Below, one piece after another: positions 1 to 11,135 of a stretch of 64,000 nt of DNA. Within the stretch, counting starts at the first letter, position 1; each line of letters opens with the position of its first letter. A program made the position numbers and the translations under genes. The stretch comes from Epiperipatus broadwayi (lineage: Eukaryota; Onychophora; Udeonychophora; Euonychophora; Peripatidae). The DNA is taken from contig JAQFVV010000316.1 in NCBI GenBank assembly GCA_028023455.1, positions 372,001 through 436,000 on the forward strand, written 5' to 3'. The notes under the pieces were generated by a model. It was not told the origin of the DNA. It ran no database searches and saw only the letters and a list, made by a program, of their open reading frames with translations.

Positions 1-510
1 TCTAACAGGATGAAGAGTAATTTGAATGCTGTTAGCATTATTCAGTTTGCATATTTTTTTAAACTCAAATCCTTGAGAATTAAAAAAACAATGACTGGCG
101 CAGATTTAGTAAGGTAGCAGTCTTTAGTCATAATCTTTGCTTGAGGCAATATAAGCATTAATGATACAGTTTGAAATTGAATTTCAGTGAGGCAAGAGTT
201 TTGGCTGGCAAAGATTGTATACTTAAGAAGCTCTATTTAAGGATCCGTCTGCTAACCACAAAAATAGCAAGGCCTAAAAAATGTAGTCTACAAATTGTCT
301 ACCTCACATAGTCTGGTTAGAATGTTAAACTTGGAAGATTACTCATTTTCACCAGCAGAAATAATAATAATAGGAATATCAGCAGTAGTGGTAAAGAAAG
401 AAGTAATGGTAGTATTAAAGATAACTATTATAAATCTGATTCTTTTCTAAATATAGGTACATGGGAATGTGTGTAAGGGAATGTGTGAACTTTACTTGAC
501 ACAAATTCAA
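1..510. other. Unassigned AT-rich DNA
   Basis: I see no coding or repeat structure here apart from short ataataata and trinucleotide runs near 360-400. Confidence 0.4.
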
Positions 511-896
511 GACCAGAATGAAGGATTGCACTGATGGCTAAGGAGATGTCAAGATTTAAAAGTGATATAGCTGTTCCTTGTTAAACTTGTCTCCCAGAGG
601 AAGAAGTTTAATAGAACAAATGGATGGACAAGCTTTTTCAGAAAAGTAAGTCAGTCTGTCAACGAAGAATGCATAGTGTTGGATTTGCTATAAAATTAAT
701 CAAGATCAGAATGACGGATTGCACTGATGACTAAGGAGATGTCAAGATTTAAAAGTGATATAGCTATTCCTTGTTAAACGTGTCTCCCAGAGGAAGAAGT
801 TTAATAGAACAAATGGATGGACAAGCTTTTTCGGAAAAGTAAGTCAGTCTGTCAACGAAGAATGCATAGTGTTGGATTTGCTATAAAATTAAATTT
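511..896 (+). repeat. 193-bp tandem duplication
   Basis: Positions 511-703 and 704-896 are two near-identical direct copies, period 193. The landmark GGATGGACAAGCTTTTTC occurs at 621 and again at 814. The duplicated block is the beginning of a decayed LINE endonuclease, so the second unit runs straight into the rest of that domain. The few differences between units suggest that the duplication is younger than the LINE insertion. Confidence 0.85.
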
Positions 897-1500
897 AATA
901 TCTTCAATTGTTGGAATTCCTCATTGTATCAATGAAAGGTTAAAAATGTTAAATCTCACTATACATAAAGGGACTTATCCTCATTTTATTAAGGCCTATG
1001 CCCCAACCTTAAATTCAGAGAATCCAGAAAAGGAAAGCTTTTATTCCCTGTTGGAAAGCATTATTATAGTAATACCATTAAAAAAATAGAATGTTTATTC
1101 TGAGATTTTTATGCATATGTTGGTACACATAGTAGATGTTGGCCAAAAGTTATTAGAAAATGGCATTGGTGCTGAAAATCCAAATCATTTGTTATTGAAT
1201 TTATATACAACACATGGATTAACTATCACAAGTATCTTGTTTACACACAGAAACCATTATAAAGTGACATGGATGTTTTCAGCTCAAAACAATAGGCATT
1301 TAATAGAATATATTACAATTAGGAGTCAGAACATGATAAGTTCACAAAATGTGAACTCCTATAAGCACAGATTGTGGGATAGATTATAATGCTCCAAAGA
1401 TTAAAATGATAATTGCATTAAAAATAGATATTATTACAGTCATATTCACAAGAAAATTGTTGTTCATTCTTTAAAAGAATCCATTAGATGTACTAAATTT
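516..1500 (+). pseudogene. LINE-B endonuclease domain, decayed
   Basis: This is a remnant of the apurinic-type endonuclease (EN) of an RTE-like LINE, the family often annotated in animal genomes as 'craniofacial development protein 2-like'. Frames in order show an ALMAKEMSRFKSDIAV stretch, then MHSVGFAIK, then KAYAPTLNSENP and FYSLLESI, then a degraded GIGAENPN, VTWMFSAQN, HLIEYITIR series. This follows the usual order in such domains: ALVARELARY-like, VGFAIK, AYAPT, FNARVG, TTWMHP, LIDYVI. Stops and frameshifts separate the pieces (817-1089 and 1111-1389 are the open parts). It cannot encode an active enzyme. It may be the EN half of the same family whose RT half lies at 45.8-49.25 kb; that link rests on known pairing of these domains, not on overlap. 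Confidence 0.75.
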
Positions 1501-1570
1501 TAGCAGCTATTCAACACTAAAATTGTTATTTAGCTCTTTAGGACTGACTTACTAACACATGGAATTAGAA

Positions 1571-1822
1571 ATGGATGGGCACAGGTTTTTATGGAAAGAT
1601 TAGTCATTCAATCAAAGGAGAATGCATAATTTTGGATTTCCTGTAAAGTTAAATTTAGCATCTTCAATTATTGCAATTCCTCATTTTATCAATGAAAGAC
1701 CAATCATGTTAAAACTCATTATGCATAAAGGGACTGTTGCTCATTTTATTAGTGCATACACACCAACCTTAAATTCAGAAAAGGAAAGTTTTTATTCACT
1801 GTTGGAAGGCATTGAGTATTGA
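1571..1822 (+). pseudogene. Second LINE-B endonuclease fragment
   Basis: A third, more diverged copy of the same EN segment lies just downstream. It contains NFGFPVKLNLASSI, INERPIMLKL and ISAYTPTLNSEKESFYSLL, matching the order of the 817-1089 piece. The frame is open for 66 codons (1622-1822) and then joins unrelated sequence. It is either an independent truncated insertion or an older local duplication. No RT domain follows. Confidence 0.7.
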
Positions 1823-1829
1823 TTTCTAT

Positions 1830-1990
1830 ATATATGTGGAGATGATAATCTGGACCAACTGACGAGTGCTGATTTAGCACAAAATACATAAATTGATGAT
1901 GTATGTAATCAAATCTGTCAGCAGTATGAGATAGTGTGGATAGTTGAGGGTTGTGTGAAAGTCTGAGTTCAAACCCCCTAAAGAAATAAA
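1830..1990 (+). repeat. SINE-V repeat, 3' module
   Basis: Shares the block GATAATCTGGACCAACTGA, then GAGTGCT...TTAGCACAAAATAC, and ends with GTCTGAGTTCAAACCCCC. The last part resembles a pol III box B (GTTCRANNC). The same module occurs near 5.9, 12.6, 13.0, 22.2 and 49.4 kb. Confidence 0.65.
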
Positions 1991-2740
1991 GGAAATATAA
2001 AATGGTGAGATTTATTTTAATTAAAATCTGAGAATGGAGAAATAATTTATCCTTTTTTAATCACTACTGTATGCAGTTAAAGTATAACCAGTGGCAGATA
2101 CTCACAGATTGATTCAAGAATTGAAAGGCAGTGTTATGTAAATGTTTATATTATATAAAAAAATACTGACTATAATGTAGCCATTAAACAAGTGAAGTCA
2201 TTGAATATATTTGTTGTCAGCCATATGAATTGAGAGGATAATTTATTGAGATTTATTTGTAATATGGACAGTTCATGTGTCTTGTATCATGACCATATTA
2301 AGATATTTAGAGAGAATGATTTATTAACATTTTGCGGCATGCAATTAACATAGCTATGTTATATATGCCTATGAAGATACCTTTGTGGAGATATTGTTTT
2401 ATACATCATGGTTTAAGTATAGAAAGGAGAATCATTTAGAATATTATGTATTTGACTTTATTTAATGGATTTTGTTTGATGACACAATTGTATTTGCTTT
2501 TTAGCAATTTTAGTAATTAATCTGAGGTATTTCAATTCTGACATTTTTAAATTTGCTCATACAGAGTGGACAATATATTTTTTAAAAAAGACAATCTTAA
2601 CTATTTGATGATTGTTAATAAGGAGATTTAAAATCATATTAGGAGACTTTATAAAATACTGATAAAAAAGTATTTCATTTCCAAAACATTTTATCCAAAT
2701 TTAAAAATGTGTACATAAACATATCAATGCTTATATTATA
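1991..2740. other. Anonymous AT-rich DNA
   Basis: No supported gene or recognisable repeat. Confidence 0.4.
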
Positions 2741-2742
2741 TA

Positions 2743-3110
2743 TAGAGCTCGCAAAATAAGCTTATAACAAGCTTTGAGAATATCCTCAATCCCAGACCGG
2801 TTTCTGCTTCTGGCATCATCAGTGAGGTACCAGGATATTCAAGCATTAGATTAAAAATACTAGGACAAGCCCAGCACTTTATCTAATGTATAACTATTGA
2901 GTAGAAAATTTGAAATTGTCAGACATCCATATGTCTTCCAATCCAGTTATCCAACTCAAATAGCCATATGAGACTGAACTAAGTTCAGATACGCCATATA
3001 TCAAAGCTTGTTAAGAGCTTATTTTGTGAGCTCTATATCTAACATTCGTAAATACAAGCTTATTAAGTTAAGTCATGTGACATCTGACTTCATTTTTTTT
3101 TTGTCATTAT
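2743..3110 (+). repeat. FB-B foldback element with 3' tail
   Basis: AGAGCTCGCAAAATAAGC at the left is answered by GCTTATTTTGTGAGCTCT near 3017-3034, and the arms continue inward. The centre carries GGTTTCTGC and CATCATCAGTGAGG followed by a CCAGGATATTC string. A non-palindromic tail follows the right arm and ends with the string AAGTCATGTGACATCTGACTT. Related copies lie at about 10.9 and 43.5-44.7 kb. There is no coding capacity. Confidence 0.75.
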
Positions 3111-3167
3111 ATCAATGCTTAAATAGTATACATGATTTTTCCACAACATATTATGTTAAATTAAAAT

Positions 3168-3482
3168 AAAAAGAATAATTATTATAATAATAATCAGCAT
3201 TAAGCTAATGCATATGCGTTTTGTGGATTTTAACTATAATTATTATAGTAAAAGTAATTTAAAGTGATTGTTTAATATCTTCATGCTCTCATTTCCAATA
3301 CTTAAGATTTGCCCATACTTAAATGTTTGGGTTGAAAGAATAGGTGGATTCATTCTATTCTTTCACAAAGACTTTATCTTGTATTGGAAAATGAGAGTAT
3401 TCACTTATTGTTAAGATCCACAAAGCCCATGTGCATTAGCTTAAAAAGCTGATTATTAGTTTAATAATTATTATAATAAATG
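3168..3482. repeat. FB-C palindromic repeat
   Basis: The left arm reads AATTATTATAATAATAATCAG, then GCATTAAGCTAATGCATATG and TTTTGTGGAT. The right arm carries the reverse complement (ATCCACAAAGCCCATGTGCA, TTAGCTTAAAAAGCTGATTA, TAATTATTATAATAA). Inner arms continue, with ATTTCCAATACTTAAGAT and TATTGGAAAATGAGAG, around a short AT-rich centre. There is no coding capacity. It belongs to a different family from FB-A and FB-B by sequence. Confidence 0.7.
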
Positions 3483-4390
3483 AATAGCTATGCTCTTATT
3501 AGATTGTAATTAGTTTATTCATTTAGGAGATAATACTTAAATAATAAAATAAAAAAATATCTAAGCAGGATTTACAAATTCAAGTTCAATTTGAAATTAA
3601 AATTTAGAGAAATAAAAATACACCCTAGGAAATTAAGAGATCTTTGTGGATTAACCCAAGTGAAAAATTATGAAGGATTAACAAATGATCTAATTATATA
3701 TAACTTGTGTATATGTGTTAGTATGTTTATAAATTAATTATTCCTTGTAAGTTACCTAGAAAAAGCTTCACTTAATATGTAACTCAAGAGAGGCCTATGA
3801 TATCCTGATCTATACTGGAAATTGGAAATAATTTGCTGAATGCAATGATCATGACTAAAACTGGAAGGTAATGACTGAAGAAGGATCTGATGAAAGGAAA
3901 GCAGAACAAGGTAACTATTAATTATTGTTGTTATAATTCTGACAATCAACATTATTGTGATGTTTTAATGCATACCATGCTCATCCAAAACATAAAGATA
4001 TATTTTAGGTAAAATTGGGTTTTAAATTCAAGCTCAACCATCTTCCAGATTTGGAAAGAACTTGGTGATATCCAATGAAACCAAATAGTGATCAAATAAT
4101 AAGTTGATTTCTTCTTGGAGCATCTTTCCTCCAGTCTTATTTCGGGCTCACATTATAAGTATTATAATATACAGTATTTATAACCATATAAAAAAAAACC
4201 AGAGTAAATATTATAAATACACACATAACCTAGTTAGAACATGGGACATTTAAAAAAAAAAAAAACAGTTCCAAGTGAGCTCATTTTAACAAAGATAAAA
4301 TTAAATACATAAAATTTCAGAATTTATTAAATTTCTAAAACCTTGGTTAATAAATATATATCAGCATCAATAGTATTCTGCCCCATGGAC
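3483..4390. other. Anonymous AT-rich DNA
   Basis: No supported gene. Contains short poly-A runs near 4190 and 4250. Confidence 0.4.
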
Positions 4391-4392
4391 AT

Positions 4393-5445
4393 GTGCAGAA
4401 AGTAGTCACATCATTAAGTCATCCACTTTTTCACTCCATTCTCTTCACTGCCCAGCTCTTCAATGTAATTCTTCCCATCTCTTATATCATCCAACAATTC
4501 AATCTTTTTTGTCCTTTCTTCTTGCTTCCACTCATCAATACCTCCAAAACATCTTTCATTAAATTATACTTTCTTCTTAAAATATGTCCAATCCAGTTTC
4601 TCTTTTTAATTTTCTCGATCAATCTTCTTTTTTCATTTACTCTTTTCAAAATTTCTTCATCTATTTTATTCATCCAACTGATTTTTTCCATTCTTCTCCA
4701 TGTCCTTATATCAGTTTTTCAACCTGTTCCTAATTTTATTACTCATTATACCCATTTCACAACCATACAATAGTATACTCCACAAATAGTATTCAATTAA
4801 TCTTTTTCATAATTCTCTCTTCAAAGGACCACAAATATTTTCTTTCTTTTAATAAATGTCTAATTTCCCAATGCTATTCTTCTTTTAGCTTCATTCAAAC
4901 AACTACCCAAATATCAAATCCCTTTACCTGTTGAACTATGTTATCATGAATTTTAATTTGTAGTCTTTTTGCATCTCCCTCTATCCATAAAGTCTTCTTA
5001 ACATTAATCTTCATTCCATATTCCATACATCCTTTCTCCAATTTATTAAACATATTCAAAAGATACTTTTTATCCTCAGCTATAAGAGCCATATCGGCTA
5101 AAAATCTTGTACATTTTATTATTCTACCTACAACATTTACTGCTCCACAGTCTAAATAATTATTTAAATATTAAAAAGAACAGGTGACATCGTGCGTCCT
5201 TGTCTAACTTCTCTTTCTATTTTCATTTCATCAGTATCATTATTCTTCAATCTAATTCTTAATTCTTATCCTTTGCCCAGTATATGTTCCAAATTGATCC
5301 TTTATTTTTTTAAGACAGGCATAAATTTATTCCAGATTAGTCTATCAAATGCTTTTTCTAAATCCACAAATCATATAAAAATTACTTTATCTTTTTCAAT
5401 ATTGACCTATAACACATTAATAGTTAATATTAAAGTGGCTTAACT
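4393..5445 (-). pseudogene. LINE-D reverse transcriptase, decayed, minus strand
   Basis: Reading the minus strand, fragments of a LINE RT appear in the correct order. First come pieces of the QG-SP region (EREVRQG-like, about 5210-5170). Next is a degraded ADDMALIAEDKKYL box with downstream GMKINVKKTL (5092-4895), which is RT motifs C and D. Last is a C-terminal EKIKKRNWIGHILRRK stretch (4691-4482), the typical WIGHILR segment of RTE-like elements. Stops and frameshifts interrupt it throughout, and the open plus-strand frame at 4393-4773 is its antisense shadow. The sequence differs clearly from RTE-A, so it is a separate and older family. No TSD was recognised. Confidence 0.75.
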
Positions 5446-5880
5446 CTTTTAATACTTTTAAAATTGAAAACACTGAAATTTCAGGATAACAATATCCCCA
5501 AAACTATGCATTTAAAAATCATACACAATTACTTATAAATCTAAAACAATGCACAGATTATTAAAATGACTTTTAAAACTATTAAAAAATATAAGTAAAT
5601 AGGCTCAAAGAATATATCAACATAAAATTATTAAACAATAAGACAGTTGACTTACTACAAAAATTAAACTATGGATAAATCTCAGTTTTATTTACTACAG
5701 CCAAAATGATTAGTATAAACAATTTAAAACACTTTCTATATGCCTTTTATAAATGAAAACCTATCAAGTTAATAACAATAAGTAATTAATATTTGTAAGT
5801 TAGTATGTCTGTGTATATATGTAATAAATTCAATTTTCTGTAATAAGATTAAACTAGATATGTATGTAAAATGGATTATT
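5446..5880. other. Anonymous AT-rich DNA
   Basis: No supported feature. Confidence 0.4.
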
Positions 5881-5884
5881 CTCC

Positions 5885-6235
5885 TGTACATGAGGGGTCA
5901 GAATGACTAATATCAACATGGGTAGGATAACAACCTTGGCACTTAAGGGGGCTTTGAACATTCCATCATCAGATTTTCATTGCAATGGACGGCTGAAGAG
6001 TTGTAGGTTGGAGTAATTTGAAGACTGTCCATTAAAATACAAAGATTGGCTATCTTAATATAAAGCTGAGCACTGATGCATGAAGATGATAATCTGGACC
6101 AACTAATGAGTGCTGGGTTAGCATGAAATACGAATAATGGTGATTATTTATCTTTTCAACATGATGGGTCAGCAATATGAGATGACATGTGAAAGTCTGA
6201 GTTTGAGTCCCTTATATATTACATTATATGTGCTG
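5885..6235 (+). repeat. SINE-V composite repeat, long copy
   Basis: Begins ACATGAGGGGTCAGA, passes through CATTCCATCATCAGATTTTC and a CTATCTTAATATAAAGCTGAGC string, then the GGACCAACTAATGAGTGC module, and ends GTCTGAGTTTGAGTCCC. A second copy with the same layout lies at 49.25-49.6 kb. The terminal GAGTTTGAGTCCC resembles a tRNA box B, and the preceding CAGCAATATGAGATG might be a degraded box A. There is no poly-A; copies end at ATTACATTA-like sequence. Confidence 0.7.
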
Positions 6236-7955
6236 GTGTGGGTAAGCCTGCACAGTGTATTAAGTTAAATGTACTTATGTAAATATTGAGAACACAGTAT
6301 ATTAAAGTGAAATCCAAAATAAAATTACATACATAATGAAATTACTGGTAATATAAAAAAAAAAAAAAAAAAAAAAGAATATTTCACATACTTTAAAATT
6401 TTATAGCCAATTTATAATGAGCAAAAACCCATGAGCCAGTTGTTTGAAATAGTTTGCCGACTAGTGAATAAAAAATAAAAAAAACTTTTTTTTTGCTTAC
6501 ATTAAAAATAAATAAATATTCAAATGGATTTCTTGGCCAGGAAAGTGCTGGAAATATCAGAATTGGAATAGATCTGAAAAACTAAGATTCAGAGTCTGTC
6601 AATTCAAACGGGGCTCTGCTTATATTTAATATATATACTTTTAATAATTCTTGAATTATCATTATAAGTTTGAATCTCTACTTGTTATCGCTATTATGTC
6701 CCCATCTACATATTAGTTTTTAGCTTATGGCTTTCATCAATGATAACTAATGTAGCTCACATATGCAATCACATACAATTTCTTTTACAAATTGTTAATT
6801 TTTATTTACAACTGTCAAACTCATTCCACTCACAACTTTGACACCATCCACCTCAGATAAATACAATAATGATTATTACTAATCATTTACTAGACTAGAG
6901 ATTATCCCTAGCACAGATATAAACTTTAAACCTGAGTTAAAGATTAATATCTGATTTTTTTAAATTTTTAAACATACCCACACATGGAGTTATTCACCTT
7001 TCTCTTTCCCATGTGCAATATCTTTATAGATATATTAAACACCACATTCTTTATAAATTCATATAAATAAAGATACAATAAAAGACAAATGACCCCCAAG
7101 ATGCATTTCATGCCGAACCAGCACTCATCTGTTGGCCCAGTATTAAGCTATTACCCAGAAATTAAAAACTACATATAGGTTTTGAAGCCAAGCTAACATT
7201 TTATAATTATACAGATCATAAAATACATGTTAAATATAAGAAAGAGAAATACATCAATCGTTTTGTTCGTATATATTTTTACATACTAATAGCGATTTTA
7301 TATAACACAATAAAAACAGAAATAAATATAAAAAAAAATTTAAATAAATATTTTACATTTTAATAATAATATAAATAAAATATTAAAAAAAAGACTTAAA
7401 TGAATTACAATATTAATCCAATATTTTTAAATTAGAATTAAACATAAATTTAATTGATTTAATAAGTGTTTATATTTTTATAATATATGTATGTCAAGGA
7501 ATAATAATATGTACACAATATGTGGAAATATGATAAAATAATGTATTACATAAATATAAATGTATAAAATAAAAATATATATTGACCATGATAAAAAGTT
7601 AAAGTTAAAATATATACACAGAAATAAAAAGAATCGGATACTCTCTCTTCAACCACATGCACAAGACATAATTGTAATAAAACATGTATATTAGAATGCC
7701 TATCTTCCAAAACATTGTGACTCAGTCCACTTCCTTACAAAAAAAACAACTGTTTCTGCCCTTGATATTTGTAGAACATTGAATATCTAAATATCAATCA
7801 TTCAAACCATTATCCCCCCCCCCTCACCTTCCCAAATCTAAACTTAGGATGTATCAGTTATTATAAATGAAGTCTTAATCTGTTTTTATTTCTAAATATT
7901 TATTCAAAGATAAGAGCAATAGTGTTAATTTGATACTGGATTTATCATAAAAAAA
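6236..7955. other. AT-rich DNA with repeat scraps
   Basis: Contains a poly-A run at about 6355-6376 and a minus-strand SINE-V scrap at about 7090-7145 (GCCGAACCAGCACTCATCTG). TTAGCTTATGGCTTTCATCA near 6720 is probably a foldback remnant. A C-run lies at about 7814-7824. No gene is seen. Confidence 0.45.
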
Positions 7956-7959
7956 AAGA

Positions 7960-8530
7960 TTACACCACATGATCATCATCTTTTATGATACCACATGTTA
8001 TTTAACAGGGTGCCACCCTATGCCAACCAGAGTAATCAATGGATGCCAGAAGGCTTGTGCATAAAATCCCCATCTAGTGCCTACTCATCCAATATCCCAG
8101 ACTAGTTTCTGGCTTGTGGCTTTCATCAGTGAGGAGTCTTGGATTTGAGAACATAGTGAGGGCTATGGTTGTTAAAAAGCCATAGACACCAAAATGTATG
8201 GGTACTGAACTGAGTTCAGATCCATATGACTATATAAGCTATTGAGCTTAGATTGAAAATATTATTGTGTTTTCAACTTCATTCTCATAGTTTTGTAGTT
8301 AAGTAGAGATAAAAGGTGGCTGCTGGAGAGTTGCATTAGATACTAAGATCTAGGTGCAGTGCTCTCAGATCCAAGGCTCCTCACTGATAAAGGTCGCAAG
8401 TCAGAAACTAGTCTGGGGATATTGGATGAGTAGGCACTAGATGGGGAGTTTATGCATAAGCCTTCTGGCAACCATTGATTACTCTGGTTGGCACAGGGTG
8501 GCTCTACTGTATGGAGAGTTTTGCCTATTT
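7960..8530 (-). repeat. FB-A foldback element
   Basis: Inverted arms: GAGTAATCAATGGATGCCAG, AAGGCTTGTGCATAAAATCC and CTACTCATCCAATATCCCAG on the left; their complements (GATATTGGATGAGTAGGCAC, CCTTCTGGCAACCATTGATT) at 8420-8490 on the right. Near the left centre is TTTCTGGCTTGTGGCTTTCA followed by TCAGTGAGGAG. A short sequence with CACATGATCATC lies outside the left arm. It looks like the complement of the tail found on the right in the 26.8-kb copy, so this copy is probably reversed. The outer boundaries are approximate. Confidence 0.75.
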
Positions 8531-8789
8531 AAAAATGATTACAGTTGCTAAAACAATCATGAACACATTTTAGAAGTATGTATTTAAAATCCTATTTTGA
8601 TTATTAATAAGGAATGAACTTAAATATAAATTCTCTGGATCAAAAATAAAATTAATATTTATTTGCATTTTCTAATAAAAAGTATTTTTTTATTATTCTG
8701 ATGTACTGAAGTGAATATTTCAGGATGAAAGTACTATATGTGAGATGTTTTAATGAAAGAGATTAGAATAGCCATTTCTTATCTAAATT

Positions 8790-10095
8790 AATATGTATTG
8801 CTTCTTCTCCAGCAGCCATGAGAAAAGAACTTGAAAATTCATTAATTTTAAAGATTGAAAACACTGTTAATTCACTATCTAAAATTTATCTTTCTCTGTT
8901 AGGAAAGGTTACACTCCTCAATTCTGTGATTTTACCAAAAATTATTTATTATCTAGCTGGTTTTTCACCAACAATTTGCTTCATCCACAAGGTTGAATCT
9001 CTATGCAGAAAGCTGTGCTGGGGAGGAAAGACACCAGCAATAAGTCTTAATATTTTGCAAAAACCAAGATATCTTAATGTTTTAGGACTGCACTTGATTA
9101 AAATTTTTCTGATACAGAGAACTTACAATGTCCTTGTTAAAATTTTCAAAGACAATGCAAACATAGAAAGTCCTATACCCTTTGAAAAAATAATTCCCAC
9201 TGATCATCCACCCCCTCATAAAAGAAATATCTGGATGCAACAACAATTAACTATTGTCTTTAATAGCATCAAAAGCTCTAGTTCCATGTTTGATAAAAAA
9301 ATATTATACTGGAGTTCTTATCAATTAGTTCACTCTGGTAAATCTAGGACAGAGAATCTTCTCCCAGTTGCAATCCCTCATCTCATAAGGTTGACTAAGT
9401 TCCTGAAATTGGAACTAAAGTTTGTGGATTTTTTGGTTAAAGTCAACCTTGGAGCATGGCCTACTGGGGTGTTTCTTTGTAATCAGAGGGGGCACAACAT
9501 TGATACAATATGTACTCTTTGTAGAAGATGTGACGAATCCATTGAACACATACTCTATCAATGTGAATGGTGGACTTGGTTACGGAATATTGCCCTACAG
9601 AAGATTACAGGATACAATTCTTCAAATATCTACCTTAATGATGCATTCAAAAATGAAAATTTTGGCTCCATCCGTCTGGCCACTTTCATAAATTTTATCA
9701 TATGGAAGATTAGATGTAAGGTATTATTTAATAGAGAGTTGGCCGGTTCTATCGAAGACATTTCCCTAAAGTTATTATATAAAGCTAAAGAAAGTGATCT
9801 AAGAACATGCCTGCCTAGCCTTGTTGAACAAACATGGAGTCAATTAAATATTTAGCAATGACCATGTATATTATTTATTCATGACACTCAAACTTTACAA
9901 GCCATGGGATTTATATGCCAAATTAGATCACCCCCGATAAGTAACATAACATAAAATTTTACTTTTAATCCTGTACTCATCATGTAATTTAATAACTACT
10001 TAGTCTTTAATGTATCAGACATGATTGTAAACATGAACTCTATATTACAATATATATTTTACTTTTTGTGCAAATAAAGATTATTTTGAAAAAAA
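8790..10095 (+). mobile_element. LINE-C (L1/Tx1-like), 5'-truncated copy
   Basis: A 3' fragment of a non-LTR retrotransposon consisting of the thumb/connection region of the RT, the C-terminal zinc-knuckle segment and a short 3' UTR. The UTR ends in CAAATAAAGATTATTTTGAA followed by an A-run. Homology to the second copy at 33.8-34.9 kb starts near the ATG at 8818, which marks the approximate point of 5' truncation, the usual outcome of incomplete reverse transcription. No endonuclease or catalytic RT motifs are present, so it cannot move by itself. Confidence 0.8.
8818..9855 (+). CDS. C-terminal part of LINE-C RT protein (zf-RVT)
   Basis: A continuous 345-codon frame. Residues 20-60 include SLSKIYLSLLGKVTLLNSVI and KIIYYLAGFSP, the segment that follows the RT core in L1/Tx1-type proteins. 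Residues 232-249 form a CX2C-X8-HX4C knuckle (CTLC at 9511-9522, H at 9547, C at 9562) followed by WW, as in the zf-RVT domain. The catalytic YxDD lies upstream in the family and is absent here. The ATG is simply an internal Met of the ancestral protein, so the start is arbitrary. An uninterrupted frame of this length in such decayed surroundings suggests a fairly young copy or, less likely, retention. The sequence just upstream (TTGCTTCTTCTCCAG) looks like a splice acceptor, but no upstream exon was found. Confidence 0.75.
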   Translation: MRKELENSLILKIENTVNSLSKIYLSLLGKVTLLNSVILPKIIYYLAGFSPTICFIHKVESLCRKLCWGGKTPAISLNILQKPRYLNVLGLHLIKIFLIQRTYNVLVKIFKDNANIESPIPFEKIIPTDHPPPHKRNIWMQQQLTIVFNSIKSSSSMFDKKILYWSSYQLVHSGKSRTENLLPVAIPHLIRLTKFLKLELKFVDFLVKVNLGAWPTGVFLCNQRGHNIDTICTLCRRCDESIEHILYQCEWWTWLRNIALQKITGYNSSNIYLNDAFKNENFGSIRLATFINFIIWKIRCKVLFNRELAGSIEDISLKLLYKAKESDLRTCLPSLVEQTWSQLNI

Positions 10096-10200
10096 CCTCG
10101 AAAGCGCTCGGCCCATTTAATTATTTTTGGTTTTTGCAGCTTCTTCGTCAGCGGGTAAATCGCTTTTATATGCTATTTTGAAAAAAAAAAAAAAATCATC
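10087..10200 (+). other. Small CpG-rich segment between two A-runs
   Basis: Between ATTTTGAAAAAAA at 10083 and ATTTTGAAAAAAAAAAAAAA at about 10171 lies a short segment rich in CG (TCGAAAGCGCTCGG, CTTCTTCGTCAGCGGG). The repeated ATTTTGAAAA motif may be a target-site duplication or a doubled LINE tail. It is not otherwise recognised. Confidence 0.4.
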
Positions 10201-10920
10201 GTTATAATTAGATATGTTTGTATTTGCAACAATCTAATTTCATATAAAGTGACATCATAGTGCTAATGTATACTTTTATAAACCATGATGAGGACAATCA
10301 AAAAACCAAATAATTATATTCATAGAAAATCAAAAAGATGGCATGAAGATTATGATTCATTACTACAAAGTGTTAGCAGACTTACTATAAAATTAAAATA
10401 ATAAAAAAAAGATTAATATATGATGAACTATGCAATGGCATTTTGGAAGAACAACTTGGTGACTGCTTCTAAAAAGTCCGCTTTAGTAAACATTCTGAAC
10501 AAGTTCTGTAAATAAAGTTTTTGTTTCATTTTTATTATATTTTGTTTCATATCCTGAACTTATTGGTTACTCTTACATTATTAAATAACTTCAGTTAAGA
10601 GTTAAAAAAGCACCCCAAGTTTTGAAGCCTCAATGTGTGTGTATGGTTTCTTTAATTAAAATGTTTGGGTTATTAATTATAAATCAATTATTTTTATAAT
10701 ACCTTCTATTTCAAAATGTAGATATGATAAGAATTATACTTTAATATATACTGGAATTATTCGATTATTTGAGTCATCCAATTAATTTAGGCAACCATTT
10801 CCCGCTGAACATGCTAAATAATCCTAATGATGTAAATAAACTCATTAAAATTTATGATGTGGCTCTAAAATTAAAATATTGAAAAATGGTAATAAAAAAT
10901 GGTTTAAACTGTAAATAGGC
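10201..10920. other. Anonymous AT-rich DNA
   Basis: No supported feature. Confidence 0.4.
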
Positions 10921-11135
10921 AAAATAAGTCATAGATCACATGACCCTATTCTCTTAAGCTTGTAAGTTATAAACAATGAGGATTGCCAATTCCTCAACAA
11001 GCTTTGTGATAAATGCTTAGCTAGAGAAAGCATTTAAAATATCTCTGTCAGGACCCCCCCCCCAACCACTGACCATGGTTTCGTGCTCTGGCACTCCTCA
11101 GAGAGGTGCTAGGATAGATCATGGTTTAAACTACT
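10920..11135 (-). repeat. Partial FB-B-like foldback, reversed
   Basis: Begins with the complement of the FB-B tail (AAGTCATAGATCACATGACC), then CAACAAGCTTTGTGATAA, a C-run at 11049-11058, and GGTTTCGTGCTCTGGCA followed by CTCAGAGAGGTGCTAGGATA. The latter is the degraded FB-B core. No second arm is seen, so it is truncated. Confidence 0.55.

Noticed and set aside
4393-4773. 126-codon plus-strand open frame
   Set aside because: It is the antisense of the minus-strand LINE-D C-terminus and is a low-complexity F/L/S/I string.
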